DNA of 64,000 nt. Origin: MVRE01 sp015660965 (GTDB lineage Archaea; Halobacteriota; Methanomicrobia; Methanomicrobiales; Methanospirillaceae). Each line of letters starts with the position of its first letter. Within the stretch, counting starts at the first letter, position 1. This document shows positions 1-9,473 of this stretch, piece after piece. The position numbers were made by a program, and so were the translations under genes. The stretch spans positions 62,001-126,000 of the forward strand of contig JBEKCC010000005.1 in NCBI GenBank assembly GCA_050015095.1. Direction: 5' to 3'. A model generated the notes under the pieces. That model was not told where the DNA came from. It did not search any database and saw only the letters and a list, made by a program, of their open reading frames with translations.

Positions 1-72
1 CAGGATTTTCTGTACAGATGAGAGCTTACCTATGCGTTCTTCAATCTCTTTCAAATTGAATGCTAAGTCCAT
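1..72 (-). CDS. partial hypothetical ORF running off the left edge
   Basis: An open frame on the minus strand starts at an ATG at 72 and runs out of the window. It encodes only 24 visible residues, beginning MDLAFNLKEIEERIGKLSS, which look like an amphipathic or coiled-coil helix. The frame is also open upstream to a stop near 146-148, so the true protein could begin earlier or this could be a decayed gene. No Shine-Dalgarno sequence precedes the ATG. A TATA-like stretch lies around 165-180 on the minus strand. No family is recognised. Confidence 0.3.
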   Translation of the reverse strand, partial: MDLAFNLKEIEERIGKLSSVQKIL

Positions 73-314
73 CAAATCAACGTTGTAGTTGAGGTAAATA
101 AGGGTGTTGACTCTTAATACGTCATGTTGATCTTTAGCAGAATGTTAAGAATACAATTTTGGTGGTTTTATTATAAACTGTACGTTTTCTAGGCACCAGG
201 AGCATAACAATTACCACACCAACTCACACACCAGAAAAGATAAACTTGAAGATCTTGCAATGATTGGAAATGTTACCTGGATAACCAAGATTATGGAAGT
301 TCAGACTGATACGC
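73..314. other. intergenic stretch without a recognisable gene
   Basis: About 240 bases between the left-edge fragment and thiC. A plus-strand frame is open from 149 and contains an ATG at 260 giving a 23-residue peptide that ends inside the thiC stop region. It matches nothing I recognise and has no ribosome binding site. A TATA-like TTTATAAT occurs on the minus strand near 165-180 and could drive the edge fragment. I see no RNA gene or repeat. Confidence 0.4.
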
Positions 315-1541
315 TCAAAACTCCCGCATAATCTTAATAGCACAGAAGTCCCCACACATCGTGCACTCTAATTCACCATCACAGAGTTCCCGTGCCCGTG
401 TCGGGTCAAGAGCACATCGTATCTGCCCCTCGCGATCGAGGCCCGCCCTCATTAAGGCAATTTTCTGGTCATCATCGTCCCTGTGGTTCTTGACGGTGTC
501 ACCAATATGTGCTGCAATTCTGAAAGCGATAAGCCCTTGCTTTACTGCATCTGGCGACGGCAGCCCGAGGTGTTCGGCAGGTGTGATATAACAGAGGTAA
601 TCGGCGCCTGCAGAAGCCGCAATGCTCGCCCCTGAGCATCCCGCAATATGATCATACCCGAGCGCAATGTCGGTCGGCAACGGGCCAGCCACAAAGAGAG
701 GGAACTTTGATTGTTTTTTATAATAATTCACGTAGCGAGCAATCCTGTCTATCCTGATGTGTCCTCCAGTCCCTTCAATAATAACCTGTACACCTTTTTC
801 ATGAGCATCGTGTGCTAACCTGACATTTTGTCGTAGCTCTTCGCGTTGCACCTTGTCCCACCGGTCATGAATGCAACCGCTTCGTGCCGTATTTCCAAGC
901 GAGAGGACGATATCATACCGCCTACAAATGGAAAGGACTTCATTAAAGTACTCAATAAACGGGTTTTCGCACCTATTTATCAGCATAAATGCACTTGTGA
1001 TCGAGCCACCTTTCGAGACTATGCCTAGGATCCTTCTTTTCCACCGCAACTGGTTCAGCATTGTATGATTCACACAATGGATTACACACGAGCTAATGCC
1101 CTGCTCCGCCTGCATTCGGAGCGTTACAAGGATATCATCAGCAGTCATCTTTCGCAGACCCACCTCAGCAGCGGTCTGATAGACCGGTACAGTGGTGATT
1201 GGAAGTGTGGTGCAAGCAAATATTTCGTCCCTGATTGCATTGATATCACCACCCATTGAAAGGTCGCTGATGGTATCTGCGCCAAACTCCTCTGCGATCA
1301 TAGCCTTCTTTATTTCTTCCATTACACTGACCTTTCCGGTTGAAGTGCCGAGGTTGACATTGATCTTGGTGCGAAGTCCTTTTCCTATTCCGATCGTGCG
1401 TTTGCCTCGCTGCATAATGACAACACTACCCATAGCGATCCGTTCGCATAGGACGTTTGGGTTGATCCCTTCTGCATCAGCGACAGCTATCATTTGAGGT
1501 GTGATTTTCCCTTTCCGAGCGTTATCAAGTATCAGATGCAT
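315..1541 (-). CDS. thiC: phosphomethylpyrimidine synthase ThiC (archaeal type)
   Basis: ThiC is a radical-SAM enzyme that rearranges aminoimidazole ribotide to hydroxymethylpyrimidine phosphate for thiamine synthesis. The 408-residue product has the family's N-terminal pattern (ARKGKITPQM), the glycine-rich GSVVIMQRG segment and a C-terminal cysteine cluster CTMCGDFC that would bind the 4Fe-4S cluster. The spacing there is CX2CX3C, one residue shorter than the CX2CX4C of bacterial ThiC. A TTG at 1562 would add seven residues. The ATG at 1541 is preferred because the homologous N-terminus starts there and a GGA lies 6 nt upstream. It is divergent from mdh. I saw no TPP riboswitch in the 205 bp between them. 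Confidence 0.9.
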   Translation of the reverse strand: MHLILDNARKGKITPQMIAVADAEGINPNVLCERIAMGSVVIMQRGKRTIGIGKGLRTKINVNLGTSTGKVSVMEEIKKAMIAEEFGADTISDLSMGGDINAIRDEIFACTTLPITTVPVYQTAAEVGLRKMTADDILVTLRMQAEQGISSCVIHCVNHTMLNQLRWKRRILGIVSKGGSITSAFMLINRCENPFIEYFNEVLSICRRYDIVLSLGNTARSGCIHDRWDKVQREELRQNVRLAHDAHEKGVQVIIEGTGGHIRIDRIARYVNYYKKQSKFPLFVAGPLPTDIALGYDHIAGCSGASIAASAGADYLCYITPAEHLGLPSPDAVKQGLIAFRIAAHIGDTVKNHRDDDDQKIALMRAGLDREGQIRCALDPTRARELCDGELECTMCGDFCAIKIMREF

Positions 1542-1746
1542 CCTTCTTCCGACTTTGTCCAAACATTCTTTCGCGTCCTATGAATATGAATTCTGATACG
1601 CTTAGAGAAAACTAAAGGGCAAACCGCGTGGTTTATGGAATATAATTAGGTACCCTTAATTTATTGTAAAAATATTGAAATTTTGTTATTGAATCCGCCT
1701 GATACGAGGCTCATTATTATTATTAGCAAACCCATATTGTGATCGA

Positions 1747-2613
1747 ATGGTGCGCCTCGGTATCATTGGTGTCGGGAGGGTTGGTGGTGAAGTCGCTTAT
1801 CTCTCTGCTCTACTTGGACTCATTGACGACCTTGTTCTCTTTGATATCGTCGCCCCTCTATTACATGCACAGGTCCTCGACTTGAAGCAGTCTGGTTTAG
1901 AGATAGCGATTAGTACAGATACTGCGGGGTTCAAAGATGCTGATATTTGCATCTTTGTGGCAGGTCTCCCACGCAACCCTGATATAAAGACCCGGTCTGA
2001 CTTGCTCCGTTATAATTTACCGGTTGCACAAGAATGTATAAAATTCCTAGAAGGTTTTTCTGGGATCCTGATCACAGTCACGAACCCCATGGATATCAAC
2101 AACTATTATTTGTGCAAAAAAGCAGGGATACCACGTGAACATTGTATTGGATTTGGAGGCCAACTCGATAGCGCACGATTCGCTCTCGTTGTTGAGAGGT
2201 TTGGTATTACGGGATTTCCATTTGTGCTAGGTGAACACGGCGATCATCAGGTTCCTGTATTTTCGTCACTTTCGCAACCTGTCTCTTATCCTCAACGAGA
2301 AGAGATCCTCGGAGAACTTCGAGGTGCTAGCATGGAAGTGATCAAAGGCAAGGGTGGGACCGTATTCGGACCAACTTTGCATATAACCCAATTGATTCGT
2401 GCAATAACTGATAATAAAAATAATTTGCTTCCATGCTCTTGTGTTCTTAACGGTGAATATGGTATTTCTGGCTGTTCATTGGGAGTCCCCGCTAAGATCG
2501 GACGCAACGGTATCCAAGGGATAGAAGAATGGGATCTTGACGATTGGGAAAGAGAGAAGATGGACGAAGCAGCCAAGTTTATTACCGATCTTATCAGAAG
2601 GACAATAACCTGA
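1747..2613 (+). CDS. mdh: malate dehydrogenase (LDH/MDH family)
   Basis: A 288-residue NAD(P)-dependent dehydrogenase interconverting malate and oxaloacetate, the entry to the reductive TCA branch that methanogens use to make 2-oxoglutarate. The Rossmann glycine motif GVGRVGG is at residues 8-14. An arginine in GLPRNPDIKTR marks malate rather than lactate specificity. The active-site aspartate and arginine lie in QLDSARF and the catalytic histidine in GEHGDHQVP. It is slightly short for the family but complete. The stop is 1 nt from the polB start, so the two are probably cotranscribed although functionally unrelated. Confidence 0.93.
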   Translation: MVRLGIIGVGRVGGEVAYLSALLGLIDDLVLFDIVAPLLHAQVLDLKQSGLEIAISTDTAGFKDADICIFVAGLPRNPDIKTRSDLLRYNLPVAQECIKFLEGFSGILITVTNPMDINNYYLCKKAGIPREHCIGFGGQLDSARFALVVERFGITGFPFVLGEHGDHQVPVFSSLSQPVSYPQREEILGELRGASMEVIKGKGGTVFGPTLHITQLIRAITDNKNNLLPCSCVLNGEYGISGCSLGVPAKIGRNGIQGIEEWDLDDWEREKMDEAAKFITDLIRRTIT

Positions 2614-2614
2614 T

Positions 2615-5089
2615 ATGGCATCAAACCCTAGCTCGATAGCCCCTTGCACAGTCAACTCATCATCCACACTAGATCATTTTACCAAGCTAGAGGTAGCTAT
2701 CAATCAAGTCGAGTATAGTAATACCCCTGATGGTCCGGTCATTCATGTCTTTGGTCGTGATAGACTTGGGGTCGCCGTTCGTATCGATATAACAGGATTC
2801 AAACCTTATTTTTACGTCCCGATTGATCAAGCAGAGTCAATGGCACATGATTCCCGTATTAGCATCGAACCAAACACAACATACCGGTCCATCCGCGCTG
2901 AACCACTTCGTAGATTGTATACCCAACGACCGACTGACGTTCGCGATCTGCGTGAACGATACCGGCATTTCGAAGCGGACATTCCATTTGCAACCAGATT
3001 CATGATTGATACCGGTTTGACAGGTGGGGTCCAAGTAACTAATACAATAGTGGATTATCACGAGGTTCAGCCAATAGACATCGATTCACCTGCTCGTTTT
3101 TGTATCTTGGATATTGAATGTGAGGATGAAAGAGGATTTCCTGATACCCAACGAGATGCAATAATTTGTATAACTTGCTGGGATTCATTCGACAATGATT
3201 ACACAACGTTTCTCCTCGTCTCTGGAGGTGAACCTCAAGACATTTCTGATATTAAAAAAGCCGGGGGATTACCAAATGGCTGCTTCCAAAAAAATACCCA
3301 TACAATATGTACCTTTACCGATGAAACAGCAATGCTAAAAGCATTTGCTGCTTACATAGCCGCACGTGATCCGGATATACTATCGGGATGGAACTTCATC
3401 GAATTTGATATACCCTACATTATCGGTAGGATGAAAAAACTGGGATTGTCGCCTAACTCAATAGCACGGCTTGGAGGGCAATCAGAACGTGAAGATGTTT
3501 TACGTGGCAGGGTTCTTTTTGATCTCCTCACCTCATACAAAAAGATGCACTCCACCCAAAAGGAGTCGTATCGTCTCGATGCAATTGCACTCGAAGAGGT
3601 GGGCGAGCACAAAGTACGGTACACCGGTACTATCTCGGAATTATGGAAAACCAAACCTGCCCTTCTTGTCGAATACAACTTTAAAGATGTCGAGCTCTGC
3701 GTTGCAATAAATAAAAAAGACAGTATTATCGATTTCTATCGAGAAATCGCTCGATACGTTGGTTGTCCCCTCGATAAGACGGTTAATTCTTCGAGTGTTA
3801 TTGATATCTATATTCTACGAAAAGCACATGGCACATTTGTATTGCCATCAAAAGGTTTTGCAAATGCCGAAGTGTTTGAAGGAGCGACGGTCTTTGAACC
3901 GAGTAAAGGTGTTCGTGAGAATGTTGTAGTGCTCGATCTCAAATCTCTCTATCCGATGGCAATGATGACAATAAACGCTTCTCCTGAAACCAAAGATCCG
4001 AACGGTGAATTGAAGGCGCCGAACGGTATTCGATTTAAGAAACGACCGGATGGACTCACACGAAGCATTATCGCTGAACTTATGAAGGAACGCGATGAAA
4101 AAAAAGCAATTCGCAATAAATTCCAATTTGGCTCCCCACAGTATGTGCTTTATGACATGCAACAGAACGTGCTCAAAGTAATCATGAATACATATTATGG
4201 GGTGAGTGGGTATACTCGTTTCCGGCTTTTCGACCGTGAAATAGGTGCCGCAGTGACATCAGTTGGCAGAGCAATCATAGAACATACTCGAAAAGTGATT
4301 GAAAAAATGGGATATAAAGTAATTTATGGCGATACTGATTCCTGTATGGTGCAGCTTCCTCTAGTCAACCAAGAAAAGACCATAGAAATTGCTCAGGTAA
4401 TTGAAAAACATTTGAATGAAAGCTATCAGGAATTCGCTGAAAAAGAACTCAATGCCGACAGGCATTTTTTCTCAATAAAATTTGAGAAAATATATGCACG
4501 GTTCTTCCAAGCGGGAAAGAAAAAGCGATATGCAGGACAGCTGGTCTGGAAGGAGGAAAAAGATGTCAATGAGGTCGATATTGTCGGTTTTGAGATTCGG
4601 CGGAGTGATACACCCCAAATAACCAAAGTTGTGCAACTTAGAATCATGGAAATGATACTCTCTGGAGCGAGATATGACGAGGTCAAATCCTACTTATCTG
4701 AGATAATTAAAAAATATCGTTCTGGTAAATTCTCTCTCGACGAAGTAGGGATTCCAGGAGGTATTGGCAAGGGTCTAGACGATTATGCAACAGATGATGT
4801 ACAAGTACGAGGCGCGAAGTATGCAAACCAATATCTTCATACAGAGTTCGGGAAGGGTAGTAAACCAAAGCGAATTTACATTAAGTCAGTAACAGGAAAA
4901 TACCCAAAAACCGATGTCCTTTGCTTTGAATATGGAGATCAGGTCCCTCCAGAATTTGTCGTTGACCGGGATCTGATGTTAGATAAAACGATCAAACAAC
5001 CTATTTCACGGATTATCGAGGCACTTGGTTGGGAATGGACGGATATTGATCCATCACTTACAACCCTATCCCAGTGGGGACTCGGATAA
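2615..5089 (+). CDS. polB: family B DNA polymerase (replicative type)
   Basis: An 824-residue DNA-directed DNA polymerase with 3'-5' proofreading. The exonuclease motifs are all visible: ExoI around ILDIECE, ExoII in GWNFIEFDIPYI and ExoIII in YNFKDVEL. Polymerase motif A is DLKSLYPMAM, motif B is KVIMNTYYG and motif C is YGDTDS, each with its catalytic residues. A KKKRYAG motif follows. The length is typical for archaeal PolB. The start ATG is 1 nt after the mdh stop. This intact enzyme contrasts with the degenerate PolB2-type protein at 29691-31799. Confidence 0.95.
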   Translation: MASNPSSIAPCTVNSSSTLDHFTKLEVAINQVEYSNTPDGPVIHVFGRDRLGVAVRIDITGFKPYFYVPIDQAESMAHDSRISIEPNTTYRSIRAEPLRRLYTQRPTDVRDLRERYRHFEADIPFATRFMIDTGLTGGVQVTNTIVDYHEVQPIDIDSPARFCILDIECEDERGFPDTQRDAIICITCWDSFDNDYTTFLLVSGGEPQDISDIKKAGGLPNGCFQKNTHTICTFTDETAMLKAFAAYIAARDPDILSGWNFIEFDIPYIIGRMKKLGLSPNSIARLGGQSEREDVLRGRVLFDLLTSYKKMHSTQKESYRLDAIALEEVGEHKVRYTGTISELWKTKPALLVEYNFKDVELCVAINKKDSIIDFYREIARYVGCPLDKTVNSSSVIDIYILRKAHGTFVLPSKGFANAEVFEGATVFEPSKGVRENVVVLDLKSLYPMAMMTINASPETKDPNGELKAPNGIRFKKRPDGLTRSIIAELMKERDEKKAIRNKFQFGSPQYVLYDMQQNVLKVIMNTYYGVSGYTRFRLFDREIGAAVTSVGRAIIEHTRKVIEKMGYKVIYGDTDSCMVQLPLVNQEKTIEIAQVIEKHLNESYQEFAEKELNADRHFFSIKFEKIYARFFQAGKKKRYAGQLVWKEEKDVNEVDIVGFEIRRSDTPQITKVVQLRIMEMILSGARYDEVKSYLSEIIKKYRSGKFSLDEVGIPGGIGKGLDDYATDDVQVRGAKYANQYLHTEFGKGSKPKRIYIKSVTGKYPKTDVLCFEYGDQVPPEFVVDRDLMLDKTIKQPISRIIEALGWEWTDIDPSLTTLSQWGLG

Positions 5090-5141
5090 TTGATTCATAA
5101 TAATTTGGCACAATTTTGTATATTCATATTCTTTAGTATTA

Positions 5142-5678
5142 TTGGGTGAGTTTACGCTTCAATTTTTAATGCAAAATTCGTGGTCTCCTTATGTTGCAGG
5201 TGCAGGAATTGGAATTCTTGGTTGTTTTGCTCTAATACTTTCGGATCACCCCCTCGGTGTAGCGACAGGGTTTATCAAGATCCAGGGTCTTCTAGATCGA
5301 ACGTTTAGACGGAGAGTGATGGAAACCAACGAATATTATAAAATTATTCCACCTGCAATCGACTGGCAATTGATGATCGTCCCGGGTATAATAATAGGTG
5401 CATTTATTGCTGCAATGCTCTCTCATTCGGTTGATTTCAATTGGATTCCAATAGTTTGGGGGAAAACCTTTGGTTTTAATCCATTTTTGAGAATTATTAT
5501 TGCAATAATTGGTGGGATATTGCTAGAGTTTGGGGCTCGATGGGCAGGCGGTTGTACTGTTGGGCACGGAATTAGTGGAGTGATGCAACTTTCTCTTGCG
5601 AGCTTCGTTGCCACAGTGTGTTTCTTTATTGGAGGTATTGGGATGGCATTTTTCTTGTTTAAATTTGTTGGGGTCTAA
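5142..5678 (+). CDS. YeeE/YedE-family membrane transporter, first half
   Basis: A 178-residue membrane protein of the YeeE/YedE (sulfur-compound transport) family. The signature FGARWAGGCTVGHGISG is near residue 135, and about four hydrophobic segments are visible. Members import thiosulfate or related sulfur compounds. The substrate here is inferred from the family only. The listed start is a TTG at 5142. An in-frame ATG at 5169 is an alternative, and neither has a clear Shine-Dalgarno sequence. It lies just upstream of a second half-length family member, so the two probably form one transporter. Confidence 0.8.
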   Translation: MGEFTLQFLMQNSWSPYVAGAGIGILGCFALILSDHPLGVATGFIKIQGLLDRTFRRRVMETNEYYKIIPPAIDWQLMIVPGIIIGAFIAAMLSHSVDFNWIPIVWGKTFGFNPFLRIIIAIIGGILLEFGARWAGGCTVGHGISGVMQLSLASFVATVCFFIGGIGMAFFLFKFVGV

Positions 5679-5693
5679 CAAAAGGTGTCTATT

Positions 5694-6251
5694 ATGTTAA
5701 TAGAACTTCACCAAAATAAAAAAGTCCAAGCTGTTTTAGGACTTTGCTTTGGTGTCATTTTTGGGTTCCTCCTTCAAAAATCTGGATTGACAAATTACAA
5801 TGTAATTGTTGGACAATTGCTTCTAACGGATTTCACGGTCATCAAAACGATGCTATCCGCAGTTATTATAGGTATGATCGGTTTTCACTTGTTAAAAAAG
5901 ACTGGTCTTGTGAAATCACATATTGCAATCGGTTCACTTGGTTCAAACCTTATTGGAGGCCTTATTTTTGGATGTGGTTTTGCCTTATTAGGATACGGTC
6001 CTGAATCCGTCTCTGGAGCAATAGGCCAAGGTGCACTTGATGCTCTTTTTGGAGGATTTATTGGTATATTGATCGGTGCAGGGCTTTTCGCAAAATTCTA
6101 TTCGGTTCTTAATGATAGAGTGTTACACTGTGGTGAATTTTCAAATAAATCCATTCCGCAGTTGCTGAACATTAACGAATGGTGTGTCGTGATACCATTC
6201 TCAATTCTTTCGGTTGGATTTTTCCTAGTGCTAGAATACTATGGTTTATAA
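5694..6251 (+). CDS. YeeE/YedE-family membrane transporter, second half
   Basis: A 185-residue membrane protein related to the upstream gene. It has hydrophobic segments throughout and the motif GCGFALLGYGPESVSGAIGQG, where family members usually have GCGxxLxGYCPGT. The cysteine and threonine of the second part are replaced by Gly and Ser. Start chosen at ATG 5694 because AAAGGTG sits 6 nt upstream. The GTG at 5685 lies inside that Shine-Dalgarno sequence. Bacterial homologues are often one chain of about double length, so this pair looks like the split PmpA/PmpB arrangement. Confidence 0.78.
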   Translation: MLIELHQNKKVQAVLGLCFGVIFGFLLQKSGLTNYNVIVGQLLLTDFTVIKTMLSAVIIGMIGFHLLKKTGLVKSHIAIGSLGSNLIGGLIFGCGFALLGYGPESVSGAIGQGALDALFGGFIGILIGAGLFAKFYSVLNDRVLHCGEFSNKSIPQLLNINEWCVVIPFSILSVGFFLVLEYYGL

Positions 6252-6452
6252 AAGTTCAAATTACAATTTTTCTATCTTTCAAGCGTTTAATCATGAATAA
6301 TGGATAATTTTCAGGAGGAATAAATCGAGTACATTGAATCTTGAGACAAAATATTAATTAATGCATATAAATTAGCATAGACATTAATAAAATGAAAGAA
6401 AATTTGCATTCATCTGATAAATATTTAAAAAAGTGTTGAGGATTGAGATTCA

Positions 6453-7439
6453 ATGGTGAATAAATCTCTACCGATCACGCGGGATGAGAGTATCCCTGAT
6501 ATGTGGTTATTTATCATCGTAAATACTCTAATCCTGGCGATCATTGTTAATATATTTGGGGTTTCTCTTGGGATTGTTGAAGTTACGGCAGGACTATTTT
6601 TACTCCCTGTCGTTATCGCCGCTTACTGGTATCCAACTAAAGGGATGTTGTTTTCATTTTTTGTATCTGCTGTTTATGTAGTCATCATTTATTTTTTCAC
6701 TAACGGATCTCCTCCAGCTCTTGTAACGGCTGTGTTCAAGTGTGTTATTATAGTTGGGGTTGCCGCTGTTGTTTCAAGTCTTGCCCAAAACATGCAAAAG
6801 AGTGAGGCGAAATATCGGGGCATATTTAGTAGCTCTGAGGCGGGTACTGGTCTTATAAATACTAAAGATCTAAAAATTTTAGAAGTAAACCAACGATTTA
6901 CCGAAATTTTAGACTATACACCAGAAGAAATAACTAAGATATCTTTTTCAGATCTTTGGGTAGAATCCTCAAAACGGAACTTATTTTTTACACTTCTCAA
7001 TAACGATGCAAGTATTGAAAGTTTTGAGACGCAATTCTATGCAAAAACAAGGGAAGTTCGATGGGTTTTACTTGCAGCAGGTATTCTACCTGATAATCAG
7101 TTTGTCTGCACGATGGTTAATATCACTGATCGCAAACAATTGGAAGGGGCACAGCGTCAAGCTCTAGAACAGATAGATAAAAACATCGAACAGTTAGCCA
7201 TTCTAGGCGATCATATCAGAAACCCGCTTGCAGTGATTATCGGACTTACCTGTATGCTAGCTGAAGATATTGCCAACAAAGTTCTATTCCAAGCACGTGA
7301 GATCGATCGGATTATTACACAACTTGATATGGGATGGATAGAATCTGAAAAAGTGAGGAATATTATCAAGAGATATTATGGCATCGGTGAAGAGGAGGCG
7401 GTTGATCCAAAGAATCCGATAAAAGGATCTGAAAAATAA
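6453..7439 (+). CDS. membrane PAS-domain sensor protein lacking a kinase ATPase domain
   Basis: A 328-residue protein with about four N-terminal membrane segments (residues 20-110), a PAS domain (about 120-230, ending in the PAC-like VNITDRKQ) and a C-terminal helical part containing LGDHIRNPLAVI. That stretch resembles the phosphoacceptor H-box of histidine kinases, but no N, G1 or G2 ATP-binding boxes follow. It is therefore a sensor without its own catalytic domain, a type common in Methanomicrobiales. Ligand and partner are unknown. A TATA-like AAATATTTAAA lies about 30 nt before the ATG. Confidence 0.7.
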   Translation: MVNKSLPITRDESIPDMWLFIIVNTLILAIIVNIFGVSLGIVEVTAGLFLLPVVIAAYWYPTKGMLFSFFVSAVYVVIIYFFTNGSPPALVTAVFKCVIIVGVAAVVSSLAQNMQKSEAKYRGIFSSSEAGTGLINTKDLKILEVNQRFTEILDYTPEEITKISFSDLWVESSKRNLFFTLLNNDASIESFETQFYAKTREVRWVLLAAGILPDNQFVCTMVNITDRKQLEGAQRQALEQIDKNIEQLAILGDHIRNPLAVIIGLTCMLAEDIANKVLFQAREIDRIITQLDMGWIESEKVRNIIKRYYGIGEEEAVDPKNPIKGSEK

Positions 7440-7454
7440 TTATTTCTTGAACGG

Positions 7455-7478
7455 GTTTTTCATTTTTTAAAAAATTAA
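7455..7478. terminator. bidirectional T/A-rich terminator
   Basis: Between the convergent PAS gene and uvrB lie runs of five and six T on the plus strand, then AAAAAA, which is a T run on the minus strand. The T6A6 core is self-complementary. Archaeal termination uses such T tracts. Inferred from sequence only. Confidence 0.45.
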
Positions 7479-7483
7479 TATAA

Positions 7484-9436
7484 TTATCGGTGAGCACCCG
7501 CTAATCTCTCGTTTAATTTTTTAATCTGATCTCGTAATGCAATCGCTTTTTCAAAATCAAGCTGTTCAGCTGCATCACGCATTCGTTTTTCAAGTTCGAT
7601 AATAACATTGGGGATTTCAGTTTTAGGTACGTGCTTAGTATCCTTTATATCGACCTCCTTTTCTTTGATTGGTTTTTTGATTGTTTGTGGGATGATATTG
7701 TGCTCTTTATTATACGCGATTTGCATCTCACGCCGGCGTTTGGTCTCAGCAATTGCTTTTTTCATTGAATCGGTAATAGCGTCTCCATAAAGTACCACTT
7801 TTGAGTTTACATTGCGTGCCGCCCTACCAATGATCTGAACGAGACTCCGTGCATCCCTTAAAAAGCCTTCTTTGTCTGCATCAAGAATACCAATAAACCC
7901 GACTTCAGGTATGTCAAGGCCTTCCCGGAGCAAATTAATACCAACCAGAACATCAAACTTGCCTAGACGAAGCTCTCGAATAATTTCTGTGCGATCGAGT
8001 GTTTCAATCTCTGAATGGAGATATCGTGTTCTGATTCCTCGATCTGAGAGAAATTCAGCAAGTTCTTCCGCCAGTTTTTTTGTCAGTGTCGTTACAAGGG
8101 CTCTATCACCCCGATTAATTGCGATTTTAACTTCGTGAATTACATTATCAGTCTGCCCATCAATTGGACGAACTTCGACAGCTGGATCAACCAACCCAGT
8201 TGGCCGTATGATCTGTTCGACAACTTGTGCTGACTTGCGAATCTCGTAATCACCTGGAGTTGCAGAGACAAATATTACTTGCTGCATATATTGCTCGAAT
8301 TCATGAAACTTTAAGGGCCGGTTATCATAGGCGCTGGGGAGACGGAAACCATAATCAACAAGCGCTTTTTTCCGCGAATGGTCACCATTATACATACCAT
8401 GCAATTGAGGTATGGCTTGATGGCTCTCATCGATAATAAGAAGAAAATTTTTTGGAAAGTAATCGAGAAGACAGTAAGGTTTCTCCCCTTGTCGACGCTC
8501 GTCAAAATGGCGTGAATAGTTCTCAATCCCTTTGCAAGAACCTGTCTCCTCAATCATTTCAAGGTCATATTTCGTTCTTTGTTCAAGTCTATGAGCCTCG
8601 ATCATCCCCAGTGTAGGTGATATCTCATCAAGTTCGGCCCTTATTGATCGGATAGCTTCCTTTCTCGCACTTTCTGGTGTTACAAAATGCCTTGCAGGAT
8701 AGATATGAAAATACTTCAATTCTTCAATTTTAGCTCCAGTATTTTTGTCAACTTCACGGATTCGTTCGATCTCATTTCCAAACATCTCAATCCGAATAAT
8801 GTCATTAAAATATCCGGGGACGAGGTCAATCGTATCACCTTTGACTCGAAACCTACCGGGCATTAGTTCTATATCGTTGCGATTGAATTGGATATCGAGT
8901 AATCGGCTCATAATTTCATTGCGAGAAATTTTTTGCCCGACGGTCAACTCGAATCCCATATTTCGAAAATTTTCAGGATTACCAAGCCCAAATATACAAG
9001 AAACTGATGCAACAACAATTGTATCGTTACGGTGAGAGAGAGATGCTGTTGTTGAAAGACGTAACATCTCGATTTTAGGGTTTATTGAGGAATCTTTTTC
9101 GATATACTGATCTTTTGATGGGATGTAGGATTCAGGTTGGTAATAATCATAGTAAGAAACAAAGTATTCTACCCGATTTTCAGGGAAAAAATCACAGAAT
9201 TCTTGGTAGAGTTGGGCAGCAAGTGTTTTGTTGTGAGCAAGTACAAGGGTTGGTTTTTGGATAGCTTCTATGACATTCGCCATCGTGAATGTTTTACCTG
9301 ATCCTGTAACTCCTAATAACGTTTGATATTGTTCGCCGTTTTCTATCCCTTCGATTAATTTTTTGATTGCTGCTGGCTGGGAGCCAGCCGGGAGAAACGA
9401 TGTATGCAACTTAAATTCATTCACAGTTGAGTTCAT
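7484..9436 (-). CDS. uvrB: excinuclease ABC subunit UvrB
   Basis: The 650-residue damage-verification helicase of bacterial-type nucleotide excision repair. It has Walker A GVTGSGKT near residue 44, the beta-hairpin region YYDYYQPESYIP, the DEAH-like motif IDESHQAI, helicase motifs V and VI (GINLLREGLDIP and QIIGRAARN) and a C-terminal UVR motif that contacts UvrC. The length is normal. It is the last gene of the minus-strand uvrA-uvrC-uvrB cluster, 37 nt after the uvrC stop. UvrABC in mesophilic archaea is generally regarded as acquired from bacteria. Confidence 0.96.
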   Translation of the reverse strand: MNSTVNEFKLHTSFLPAGSQPAAIKKLIEGIENGEQYQTLLGVTGSGKTFTMANVIEAIQKPTLVLAHNKTLAAQLYQEFCDFFPENRVEYFVSYYDYYQPESYIPSKDQYIEKDSSINPKIEMLRLSTTASLSHRNDTIVVASVSCIFGLGNPENFRNMGFELTVGQKISRNEIMSRLLDIQFNRNDIELMPGRFRVKGDTIDLVPGYFNDIIRIEMFGNEIERIREVDKNTGAKIEELKYFHIYPARHFVTPESARKEAIRSIRAELDEISPTLGMIEAHRLEQRTKYDLEMIEETGSCKGIENYSRHFDERRQGEKPYCLLDYFPKNFLLIIDESHQAIPQLHGMYNGDHSRKKALVDYGFRLPSAYDNRPLKFHEFEQYMQQVIFVSATPGDYEIRKSAQVVEQIIRPTGLVDPAVEVRPIDGQTDNVIHEVKIAINRGDRALVTTLTKKLAEELAEFLSDRGIRTRYLHSEIETLDRTEIIRELRLGKFDVLVGINLLREGLDIPEVGFIGILDADKEGFLRDARSLVQIIGRAARNVNSKVVLYGDAITDSMKKAIAETKRRREMQIAYNKEHNIIPQTIKKPIKEKEVDIKDTKHVPKTEIPNVIIELEKRMRDAAEQLDFEKAIALRDQIKKLNERLAGAHR

Positions 9437-9473
9437 TCTGCTGAGATGCTTATAAGATCTGAAATTTCATAGG

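Noticed and set aside
260..331. 23-codon plus-strand ORF ending in the thiC stop region
   Set aside because: No ribosome binding site, no recognisable peptide, and it is too short to separate from chance.
1563..1746. Possible TPP riboswitch upstream of thiC
   Set aside because: I could not find the conserved CTGAGA core or a matching pyrophosphate-sensor arm on the minus strand.
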